47,455 nt of DNA from a virus: positions 1-47,455 of the IMG/VR virus record IMGVR_UViG_3300009165_000001; one strand, 5' to 3'. Below, one piece after another: positions 38,007 to 44,583 of this stretch; position 1 is the stretch's first letter; every line of letters begins with the position of its first letter. The notes under the pieces were generated by a model. That model searched no databases. It saw only the letters and a program-made list of their open reading frames with translations, and had not been told where the DNA came from. Both the position numbers and the translations under genes were made by a program.

Positions 38007-38245
38007 CGTCCTACCGAAAGATCGATCGCGAGCGCATCCGGCCCGGCATGCTGGCGCTCGCCGAGATGGAGCTCTCCGGGCAGCGCGGGCAGCGGCTCTG
38101 GTGCGCCGTCCAGGTGATCGACGTTTGGCCAGGGCGAGTCGAGGTGACGCCACTCGGGTCCGTGGTGGCGGGCGGGAACGAGTCGGTCATCTTGCGAGAC
38201 ACCGGCGACGGCGTCCAGCTGTACGAAGCGGAGGCGCGGCGGTGA
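38003..38245 (+). CDS. Small beta-rich protein (80 aa)
   Basis: VTSYRKIDRERIRPGMLALA begins a soluble, beta-rich domain (LWCAVQVIDVWPGRVEVTPLG). No metal cluster. The GTG start and the AEARR end both use the 13-nt junction. The function is unknown. Confidence 0.65.
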   Translation: MTSYRKIDRERIRPGMLALAEMELSGQRGQRLWCAVQVIDVWPGRVEVTPLGSVVAGGNESVILRDTGDGVQLYEAEARR

Positions 38246-38469
38246 AAGCTGGCGTGTGCGCCGAATGCGATGGGCTCGGCATTGTCGACCTTGAAGACGG
38301 CGGACCGGACGCTGATATCGTGACATGCAGAAAGTGCGGCGGCCGCGGGTTCATCTCATCCAAGGACGTCCAGAGAAATCAGGCGTACATGTCGCGACGC
38401 TGGACCGGCAAGAAGCGTAGGCGGTTCATAGAACTGTTCCGTCGTGAAATGCGCGAGGTGCGGCGGTGA
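38242..38469 (+). CDS. DnaJ-type zinc-finger small protein (75 aa)
   Basis: CAECDGLGIVDLEDGGPDAD followed by CRKCGGRGFI gives the C-x-x-C-x-G-x-G pattern of DnaJ central domains in one repeat pair. The C-terminal half is strongly basic. GTG start and MREVRR end. It may act as a small nucleic-acid or protein-binding factor. Confidence 0.7.
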   Translation: MKAGVCAECDGLGIVDLEDGGPDADIVTCRKCGGRGFISSKDVQRNQAYMSRRWTGKKRRRFIELFRREMREVRR

Positions 38470-38771
38470 CGGTGCGGGAGGCGCGGGAGAAGCTGGAGCT
38501 GCAGATCGCTACCCTCTCGGCGACAACGGCAGCATACCAGGCGATGAACACGCCACTGCAGAACGTGACGAAAGAGCGGGAGGCAGCTACCGCCGCCATC
38601 GACGCGCTCGTGGTGGCCGTGCTGGCGGAGGTGGTTGAGCCTGCGCTGGTGCCACTCAAAGCAATCCCGGAGAGGCATCGGCGCGACGACGGTGCGGGGT
38701 GCGGCTGCGGCGGGTGCATGCTAGCGCGCGACGCGATCGCGCTACTCAAGAAAGCGAGGAACGGACGATGA
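38466..38771 (+). CDS. Helical protein with Cys cluster (101 aa)
   Basis: VTVREAREKLELQIATLSAT opens a long helix or coiled coil. Near the end GCGCGGC provides a metal cluster before DAIALLKKARNGR. It is the last gene joined by the GGTGCGGCGGTGA junction on its left. It overlaps the next ATG as ATGA. Confidence 0.65.
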   Translation: MTVREAREKLELQIATLSATTAAYQAMNTPLQNVTKEREAATAAIDALVVAVLAEVVEPALVPLKAIPERHRRDDGAGCGCGGCMLARDAIALLKKARNGR

Positions 38772-39184
38772 GCGCGATGCGCGAGCGTTGGGTCGAGTTC
38801 ATGCGGCTGCGCGGGTTCACCGGCAACGTGCTGGCCCAGGATGCGGTCAAGGCTGCGATAGCCTTCGCGGAGGACGAGGTCCGCCTTGCGCTGCAACCTC
38901 GCGAACAGGCGCCGGGGCTGGCGGAGGCGGAACGCGCGATACGGAACACCAAGCTGTCGGCGTACGAGGTTACACAGTGCGAACGCAAGGCCATCGCCGA
39001 CGAGCTGGACCGGCTTAGGGCCGCGCTGGCGAGGCTGCGGGGAATCGAGGAGCGAATGGCGAAGATCGCTGCCGCGTACGTGCGATGGCACGACGACAAC
39101 GACTGCGGCGGCGAGTCGGCCATGAGCGATATCGGCGACGTTCTGGAATGGGCTGACGTCCGGAAGCTGGGCGGTGAGCCGTGA
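38768..39184 (+). CDS. Helical protein of unknown function (138 aa)
   Basis: MSAMRERWVEFMRLRGFTGN, largely helical with coiled-coil character around ADELDRLRAALARLRGIEER, and a single CGGES turn. Start ATGA, end GTGA overlap. No recognisable domain. Confidence 0.7.
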   Translation: MSAMRERWVEFMRLRGFTGNVLAQDAVKAAIAFAEDEVRLALQPREQAPGLAEAERAIRNTKLSAYEVTQCERKAIADELDRLRAALARLRGIEERMAKIAAAYVRWHDDNDCGGESAMSDIGDVLEWADVRKLGGEP

Positions 39185-39645
39185 CGCTTGTCCAGTCGAT
39201 GATGGCGAGGCTCAAAGCCCTGCAGGCCGAGAACGACGACCTGAGACGTCAGCTCGAAGAACACAAGACCGAGTCGGCCGCGCTCGATGTGGAGTTGTCC
39301 GAATCCGTGACCGACCTGAGACGTCAGCTCGCAGAGGCGCGCAAAGGCCGCTGCTACGACTGCGGTGGAGTCGGCTGCGACGGTGCCGGCGACGCAGGAA
39401 CGCAGACGCTGAAGCTCAAGAATCGCGTCCACGAGCTGGAGGTGAAGCTCGAAGAGGCCGAGCACGAGCGAGCGGAGGCCCGGGGCGAGGCGCAGCGGAC
39501 GGTGTACGTCGCCGCTGACTCCGCAGGCGACGCCGTGAAGAGCGCTCCGTGGTGGCCCACCGAGGAACTCGCAACTATGGTCAAGGGAGTCGTGGGAGAG
39601 CACGTGTACGCCGTCACGCTGACGGCGCGGAAGGTGAGGCCATAG
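39181..39645 (+). CDS. Coiled-coil protein with short zinc motif (154 aa)
   Basis: VTLVQSMMARLKALQAENDD is a strong coiled coil with two DLRRQL repeats. CYDCGGVGCDG near 58-68 may bind metal. A second coil (VHELEVKLEEAEHERAEARG) and a soluble C-terminus follow. GTG start. The stop TAG overlaps an ATA that may start the next gene. Confidence 0.7.
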   Translation: MTLVQSMMARLKALQAENDDLRRQLEEHKTESAALDVELSESVTDLRRQLAEARKGRCYDCGGVGCDGAGDAGTQTLKLKNRVHELEVKLEEAEHERAEARGEAQRTVYVAADSAGDAVKSAPWWPTEELATMVKGVVGEHVYAVTLTARKVRP

Positions 39646-39950
39646 CCAACGAGGACCGAGACTACCTGTCCTGGCTGCGCATGCGCAAGTGCTGTGCGCC
39701 TGGCCCGCCCCACTGGGGCGGCGACCCACATCACCCGCGCCACGACGAGAATGGCCCGGTGGGCATGGGCCTTCGAGCTCACGACCACCGGGCCATTTCC
39801 CTGTGCCGTCGTCACCACCAGGACATCGAGCAGCGTCTCGGCCCGTTCGCCGGCTGGACACGCGAGCAGGTCCGCCTTTGGCATGACCAACAGGCGGACC
39901 GCTTGAGGGCTATCTATGCCGCGGAACTGGAGTCGGATTTTCCTCGGTGA
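39642..39950 (+). CDS. HNH-like zinc nuclease-type protein (about 102 aa)
   Basis: The frame holds DYLSWLRMRKCC, HHPRHDENGPVGMG and ISLCRRHHQDIEQR in the order of phage HNH/DUF968-like proteins, where two Cys and several His bind metal. No ATG, GTG or TTG gives a sensible start: ATA at 39642 overlaps the prior TAG as ATAG and lies after AAGGTGAGG, so a rare ATA start is plausible; an ATG at 39549 would overlap by 97 bases. Nuclease activity is not certain. The gene is the last in the rightward arm. Confidence 0.6.
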   Translation: MANEDRDYLSWLRMRKCCAPGPPHWGGDPHHPRHDENGPVGMGLRAHDHRAISLCRRHHQDIEQRLGPFAGWTREQVRLWHDQQADRLRAIYAAELESDFPR

Positions 39951-40162
39951 CGTTTTTTGGCTCCACCTCTCCCATATCCGAATCTGCTGACTTTAATCGC
40001 CTTTAGTTCCAATCGTGCGACGGAACTCCAATGATAGTGAAACACTGTTCCTTCGGTCATCTGGACGCGCAGTCCATCCGGCTCGTGTACCTGGTAGCCG
40101 TCTACTCCAGCATGGCGTTGGCAGTCTCCGCAGCGGAACCACAACGTCAACTGCAACGTCAC
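39914..40162 (-). CDS. Small protein at the convergence of the arms (82 aa)
   Basis: A GTG at 40162 overlaps the 262-aa gene's stop as GTGA. The protein reads VTLQLTLWFRCGDCQRHAGV, with C-x-x-C and a basic, Ser-rich end (KKRHRGKSDSSSAA). Its last 37 bases overlap the end of the HNH-like gene on the other strand. No terminator hairpin with uridines is visible between them; a TTTTTT run lies at 39954-39959. Confidence 0.6.
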   Translation of the reverse strand: MTLQLTLWFRCGDCQRHAGVDGYQVHEPDGLRVQMTEGTVFHYHWSSVARLELKAIKVSRFGYGRGGAKKRHRGKSDSSSAA

Positions 40163-40947
40163 GACGCCGCCGCCTTCCGCTTGATCACCTGCGACTTCGG
40201 CACCAGGCCGAGCTCGCGCTCGCCGGACACCAGGAACACGTCGCGCTCGGTTGCGACCTCGATGGTCAGGTTCTCGAGCACGGCGGCAGGGTAGTGCGCG
40301 AGAAAGCGCTTAAACGCGGCCTCGTTCAGGGAGACCTCAGCCCCGGGTCGCATCCAGGCGTCGCGCCGGCTGCGTGGGGTGACCTTGACGACGACTCCGG
40401 CTGCATTCATGGCCGCGAGGCGGGTGCCGAACCACTCCCAGGCTACGCGGAGTTCGCCGACGTGGGCATCGAACTCCGCTTGCCACCCGTCACCGACCAC
40501 CCACGACTCCAGCCTGGTAAGGTACGTCTGGATGTCGCGGTCCAGGTTGCCGTAGCGCTCGATGGCCACGTCCAGGGTTGGGCGGGGCGGGAGCTTCGAG
40601 ACCTGCTCCTCGGCGGAAGGGGTGCCGGGAAGGCCGGCGGGCCCATGGGCGAATAGCCCCGTGCTGGCCTGCTCGGCAGCGTCGGTAGCGATTGCCGTCA
40701 TGACGTTGACGGCGTCCAGCGCCAGCGGTTCCGTGCGCACATCTACACCGGCTACCTCCGCCGGCCCGGCCGCGAACCGCCAGCTACTCCGCAGGTCCGC
40801 CATGGTGTACTTGACGCCGCTCTCCGCCACGAAGCCGTCCTCCGTGACCGTCGCCACCTTGCCCGGCTTCCACTCCATCCCATCGCATCCGTAGAACTCC
40901 TCGATTGCCGCGCCTTCCTGTACCAATTCGACTCGTTTTCTTGCCAT
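40159..40947 (-). CDS. Protein of unknown function (262 aa)
   Basis: The ATG at 40947 has the AAGGAGTGAGC cassette; the open frame extends further but without coding character. A beta-rich first 80 residues is followed by helices (YLTRLESWVVGDGW) and a C-terminal basic domain with RSRRDAWMRPGAEVSLNEAAF. No signal or membrane part. Near the end of the late arm it may be a structural or host-takeover protein; I cannot assign it. Confidence 0.65.
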   Translation of the reverse strand: MARKRVELVQEGAAIEEFYGCDGMEWKPGKVATVTEDGFVAESGVKYTMADLRSSWRFAAGPAEVAGVDVRTEPLALDAVNVMTAIATDAAEQASTGLFAHGPAGLPGTPSAEEQVSKLPPRPTLDVAIERYGNLDRDIQTYLTRLESWVVGDGWQAEFDAHVGELRVAWEWFGTRLAAMNAAGVVVKVTPRSRRDAWMRPGAEVSLNEAAFKRFLAHYPAAVLENLTIEVATERDVFLVSGERELGLVPKSQVIKRKAAAS

Positions 40948-41014
40948 TCGCTCACTCCTTTGTGCGGTTTCCCGTGACGTTGCTATCGCACGGTATCGCA
41001 ACGCTGGAGAGCGG

Positions 41015-41413
41015 TCAATTTGTATCGGACGGCGGCGGCTCCCTTTCCACCTCTGCCGCGGTTGCAGTGGAGATGATGCTCGGGACCATGGCCGGCTGCC
41101 TAGCCACCGTCCTGCCGGCGAGTTCCTCGCGCACCACGTCGCGCACGGTCTCGCGGATGATAGCGCGTCCTGCCATCAGCCAGCCGAACTGGACCACCAG
41201 GGCGGCGCCTATGCCGGCGGCGATCCAGAGGCGCCACTTCCGGATGGCCCTGGTAGCGTCGCAGTCTCCGCGGTGACTGGCCAGCTTCCGGTTGAGCTCG
41301 CGTTTCACGTAGGCAACGGATGCCGGCTCTTCCGCCTCCTTGGCAAGAACTACCGGTGTTGTCTCGGGCTCACTGCTGTTCTGCTCTTGCTCGTCGAAGT
41401 CTGCGATTTTCAT
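41015..41413 (-). CDS. Single-span membrane protein (132 aa)
   Basis: An acidic N-terminal 45 residues, then a basic stretch, one membrane helix at about 62-83 (LWIAAGIGAALVVQFGWLMA), and a soluble tail. N-in topology is likely from the positive residues before the helix. It lies near the lysis-type genes 42-43 kb, so it may be an i-spanin or holin accessory. No ribosome site of the cassette type but CGAGGAGTAGCTCC is present. Confidence 0.65.
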   Translation of the reverse strand: MKIADFDEQEQNSSEPETTPVVLAKEAEEPASVAYVKRELNRKLASHRGDCDATRAIRKWRLWIAAGIGAALVVQFGWLMAGRAIIRETVRDVVREELAGRTVARQPAMVPSIISTATAAEVEREPPPSDTN

Positions 41414-41454
41414 GGAGCTACTCCTCGGCCCGGATGGGCCGTGCTACGAGTGAA

Positions 41455-42156
41455 TTACAGACGCGCCAAGTCGGCGCGCAAGGCCTCCAGGTCGAGTCCG
41501 CACGGCGCCGGCCTGTCGGCCATCAGGACCGCATAGGCCTCGTCGCACTGGCGCTGGACGAACAGGGACCGCATCGGGCGACGCTGACCCCACGTGTTAC
41601 ACACCAAGATCTCTGGCGAATAGGCATGCACGAATACGGCGTGGCCGCCGGCAAGCTGGCCACCGGTGGCGGTCCAGATATCCTCTCCCCAGATGGTCTC
41701 TGGCAGCTGGAGACCGAGCAGGACACCGCCGAACAGCGCAGCCGCCAGCGGTATCTGCTCGATGCTCACTGAAACGAAGGCCTCGCACCGGTGGCCGCAT
41801 ATCCCATCGTTGCGCCACTGCTTGAGCACGTCGAGCATGTACGCGCCGCGGTCGGTCTCCGGTTTGGCCGGGTCGTAGCCGGTGCCGGCAGAGTAGGCGG
41901 CCAGGATGCCAGCCGCGGTGACAGGCGACGGAAGGCCCACGAGCTGCGACGCCAGCGTGATGGCGTGTCCGGGGGCCGCGTATGCACAGTCGCCCGCTTC
42001 GACGTTGCCCAGCGGGTCGGCGTCGTAGCGGCTCATGCCATACGTCCAGTCGCGAGCGGCGGGAACCATGGGGAACTCCTCGCCGACGAGGTATGATTCC
42101 AGGCGCAGGGTGCGACCGTCCGCCTTCGCAGGTAGCTTGCCAAGCCTCGGCGTCAT
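41455..42156 (-). CDS. Papain-like cysteine protease-fold protein (233 aa)
   Basis: The ATG at 42156 overlaps the lipoprotein stop as ATGA. Residues around 50 read PLGNVEAGDCAYAAPGHAIT with a candidate catalytic Cys and following helix; GGHAVFVHAY near 180 provides His; CNTWGQR near 195 provides Asn. This Cys-His-Asn order is that of papain/C39-type folds. Similar L-G-N-x-x-x-G-D-C proteins are found in phages. It might cut peptidoglycan cross-links (lysin-like), process a host protein, or be inactive. No other endolysin is visible in the window. Confidence 0.7.
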   Translation of the reverse strand: MTPRLGKLPAKADGRTLRLESYLVGEEFPMVPAARDWTYGMSRYDADPLGNVEAGDCAYAAPGHAITLASQLVGLPSPVTAAGILAAYSAGTGYDPAKPETDRGAYMLDVLKQWRNDGICGHRCEAFVSVSIEQIPLAAALFGGVLLGLQLPETIWGEDIWTATGGQLAGGHAVFVHAYSPEILVCNTWGQRRPMRSLFVQRQCDEAYAVLMADRPAPCGLDLEALRADLARL

Positions 42157-42539
42157 CGGTAGCCCAACCTCTCTGCCTGAATCCAGGCCCTGGCCGCGTT
42201 GTCGATTGCCGTGCTGTCGGCGCCCACGTGGCCGCTCAGCACGCGGCGGTTCTCGATGTCGCCAAGATCGCGCACCACGCACGCGATCGTGTCCACGCGG
42301 TGCTGGCCCGTCAGATCGACCAGGCACGACGCCACAGTCTCGCCGACGAGGCACCCGCGCACGGATGACTCAGCCTGCGGAGACTCGCCCACGACCTCGG
42401 GGAGCGAGCAGTCGACGACGGCGCCGGTGAAGGCGTCGGGCGTCGGGCCCGGCGGGTCGGGCACCGGGGTGGGGCCGGTGCCGCAGGAGATATGGCAGGC
42501 GGCAAACAACACCGCCACCCAGAACAGTGCGCGCTTCAT
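42153..42539 (-). CDS. Small lipoprotein with Pro-rich neck, spanin candidate (128 aa)
   Basis: Starts MKRALFWVAVLFAACHISCG: a signal with possible lipobox LFAAC or ISCG. A Pro-rich linker (GPTPVPDPPGPTP) follows, as in o-spanins, then a helical body with four Cys. Start and stop overlap neighbours by ATGA. Between a holin-like fusion and a protease-like gene, it could be part of the lysis set. The length is more than usual for an o-spanin, so this stays tentative. Confidence 0.65.
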   Translation of the reverse strand: MKRALFWVAVLFAACHISCGTGPTPVPDPPGPTPDAFTGAVVDCSLPEVVGESPQAESSVRGCLVGETVASCLVDLTGQHRVDTIACVVRDLGDIENRRVLSGHVGADSTAIDNAARAWIQAERLGYR

Positions 42540-43285
42540 GGCGCCCTCCCCGCGTAGGTCGGCGTGCCCCCAAAGTCGGCCCCCACGCCGAAGACGAGCG
42601 ACCACGCCCGCAGCGTGCCCACGGACTGCTCGGCAATCGAGTAGGCCGCGCCAAGGCGCAGGTAGTTGGCGAAGCTCGCGATGACCGCCGGTTTCGCGCT
42701 GTTCGGCTGCCCACCGCCGACCGAGAACGCCAGGTAGCCAGCGAGCCCCACCGCATACCAGCGGTCGGGCGCGTAGGTCAGCCCGTAGCCGAGGCCGGGA
42801 GACACGCCGCCCGCGAACTTCTGCGTCGCCAAGTCGAACGTGCCCAGCGTGACGGTGGCCGACGGTCCGGCGCAGAGCTGGCCCCCGGCGAAGCAGCCGC
42901 CGAACTGCGAGTCAGCAGCCCGCGCGTGGCCGGCTGCGAACATGGCCAGGAGAAGCAGCAAAGCGCCCGTCTGCGCCGATCCGAGCGCCTTCTGGAGCTT
43001 CGTCAGCACGGCGATGGCCACGGCCACGACCGCGCCGGCCTTCGCCCCCATGCTCGACTGTGCGAGCACGAAGGTCAGTACCGGCACGAGCACCGCGGAG
43101 ACGCCCAGGACCACATGAGCGATTTCCCCCCGCTTGCTCGGCTCGAAGGCCAGCGCCAGCACCGCCGCGAACGACAGCGCGATCTTGGACGCCAGGTCCG
43201 TCTGGGCATCCCCCCAGATGGTCAGCACCGGTACGGCGATCACGGTCAGTAGCTGGAAGAGGTGTCGAATTCGCTCTTTGGACAT
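42536..43285 (-). CDS. Membrane domain fused to beta-barrel-like domain (249 aa)
   Basis: Residues 1-95 contain three or four hydrophobic helices (LLTVIAVPVLTIW, IALSFAAVLALAF, VVLGVSAVLVPVLTF, GAVVAVAIAVLTKL) like a holin. A further hydrophobic stretch, ALLLLLAMFAAGHARA, resembles a signal peptide with a cleavage site before ADSQFGG. The last 125 residues alternate Gly, aromatic and polar residues in strands (GVSPGLGYGLTYAP, WYAVGLAGYLAFSVGG) like a small outer-membrane barrel. A fusion of these two parts is unusual. Whether it is cut into two proteins is open. Confidence 0.7.
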   Translation of the reverse strand: MSKERIRHLFQLLTVIAVPVLTIWGDAQTDLASKIALSFAAVLALAFEPSKRGEIAHVVLGVSAVLVPVLTFVLAQSSMGAKAGAVVAVAIAVLTKLQKALGSAQTGALLLLLAMFAAGHARAADSQFGGCFAGGQLCAGPSATVTLGTFDLATQKFAGGVSPGLGYGLTYAPDRWYAVGLAGYLAFSVGGGQPNSAKPAVIASFANYLRLGAAYSIAEQSVGTLRAWSLVFGVGADFGGTPTYAGRAP

Positions 43286-43303
43286 GGGGTACTCCTTTCG
43301 CGA

Positions 43304-43573
43304 CTACGTGCCGTTGTCAGCGTCTTCGGCCAGATCTTGCAGCGCCATTCCGCACAGAATCGCGAGCGCCTTGTCACGATCTGCGGCGTTCGCCGTGCTG
43401 TCTCGAAACTTCTGCTTGAGCGAGCGCAGCTTGTTGCGTCTCCGATTCTCCTTCAGATCTTGCGCAGCACGGGCCGCCTCGATCGCCGCCTGTTCGGGAG
43501 AAACGTCGGGCAGGACTCCCTCGATGAGTGCCCCGGTGCCAAGATTGACGGACATGTGTCTTCCGCGAGCCAT
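43304..43573 (-). CDS. Small helical protein (89 aa)
   Basis: The ATG at 43573 forms TAATG with the upstream stop. MARGRHMSVNLGTGALIEGV is followed by a basic helix (AARAAQDLKENRRRNKLRSL) and an acidic end. It may be a capsid- or lysis-associated factor; there is no family match I recognise. Confidence 0.65.
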   Translation of the reverse strand: MARGRHMSVNLGTGALIEGVLPDVSPEQAAIEAARAAQDLKENRRRNKLRSLKQKFRDSTANAADRDKALAILCGMALQDLAEDADNGT

Positions 43574-44193
43574 TAGAGCCTCCGAGCCAAGTAGGTTGAC
43601 GTCGCCGCAATATTGTTGGTCACCGTGTTCTCGACGCCGAAGGACACGATTTCGGCCGTGCTCCGAATGGTGATTGACCACTCCGCAACTTGCCACAGTG
43701 GGGTTGCGGGATTCGCGAGCCCGGCCATCGTGCATTTTGCGATACGACCTGGCCCGGAAATCGGCGATTCGAGGCGCCAGATACAGAGCCAATCGGAACC
43801 TGCGGCTCCCGACGTTGCATTGACATTCACAGTCGGCGGCGCCGCATCTCCGTAGTTCGTCGGCGCCACGGCGTTTTGGCCATACCAGCCGGTCCGATTG
43901 AGGTCAGTCGTCACGCCGTTTAGCCGCGGGGTGAACGTGGCCGAGTCTCCCCCAACGGTGGTTCCACGCAAGACCACCACGATTCCGTCGCTCGGAGCGG
44001 TATCAAGCGCGAGCCCCGTCACGTCGAACGCCGTGCAGGCTGACACGAACGTCCCGCTGACTCTCTTGGCTTCGCGCGCAGCTACCGTCGCCAGATCTGT
44101 CTGCATGGCAACGGTCTGCAATACGCCGTTGATCGTCGGCGTCGTGATAGTCGGCGATTCGAGCGCGGACGGCGGTGCTTCGATGAATGACAT
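43573..44193 (-). CDS. Beta-rich virion protein (206 aa)
   Basis: MSFIEAPPSALESPTITTPT opens a Thr/Ala/Val-rich protein without signal or membrane helices. A GTTVGGDSATFTPRLNG strand set and a C-terminal SWLCIWRLESPI-type core suggest a jelly-roll or appendage domain. GCAGGAGGTCGCC gives a strong ribosome site. Together with the 125-aa protein it probably makes a decoration or tail-side appendage. Confidence 0.65.
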   Translation of the reverse strand: MSFIEAPPSALESPTITTPTINGVLQTVAMQTDLATVAAREAKRVSGTFVSACTAFDVTGLALDTAPSDGIVVVLRGTTVGGDSATFTPRLNGVTTDLNRTGWYGQNAVAPTNYGDAAPPTVNVNATSGAAGSDWLCIWRLESPISGPGRIAKCTMAGLANPATPLWQVAEWSITIRSTAEIVSFGVENTVTNNIAATSTYLARRL

Positions 44194-44205
44194 GGCGACC
44201 TCCTG

Positions 44206-44583
44206 CTACCTCGTGAGCGAGCCGGAATCGGCCGTGATGTTGACGTACCAGGCCGACGGGCCCGTGGCGCCCGCCGTGAGAGTGATCTTCACATGCTGCG
44301 CGGAACCCACGTAGATCTTGACGGTGGTGTCGCCGGTAGGAATCTGCACTCCCAGCACGGCGCCGAAGTCATCCTCGCGCCAGTTCAGCCCGCGGTCGAC
44401 GCTCTTGTAGCCCTTCAGGCCGGCGGTCGCGCTCGCCTGGTCCAGGTTGGTGAAGTCGATGGTGACGAACCGGATGCAGCTCGCCTGGAGGCCAGCCGGG
44501 AAGGTCACGGTCGAGTCGAACAGCGTCACCGTGGCGTTGTTGCCTGGAGCCGCTGGGGCACCGAGTCTGATGGGGAAGTTCAT
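44206..44583 (-). CDS. Beta-sandwich virion protein (125 aa)
   Basis: MNFPIRLGAPAAPGNNATVT leads a compact beta domain with repeated Thr/Val strands and a WREDDFGAVLGVQIPTGDTT turn. No catalytic motif. Coupled to the 837-aa ejection-type gene by ATGA. Likely a minor structural protein or cement. Confidence 0.65.
   Translation of the reverse strand: MNFPIRLGAPAAPGNNATVTLFDSTVTFPAGLQASCIRFVTIDFTNLDQASATAGLKGYKSVDRGLNWREDDFGAVLGVQIPTGDTTVKIYVGSAQHVKITLTAGATGPSAWYVNITADSGSLTR

Noticed and set aside
35039-39950. RuvC-like and HNH-like genes as parts of an IscB/Cas9-type nuclease pairing with the folded RNA
   Set aside because: They are separate small proteins 4 kb apart, without a bridge helix or other IscB parts; RuvC fits a junction resolvase.
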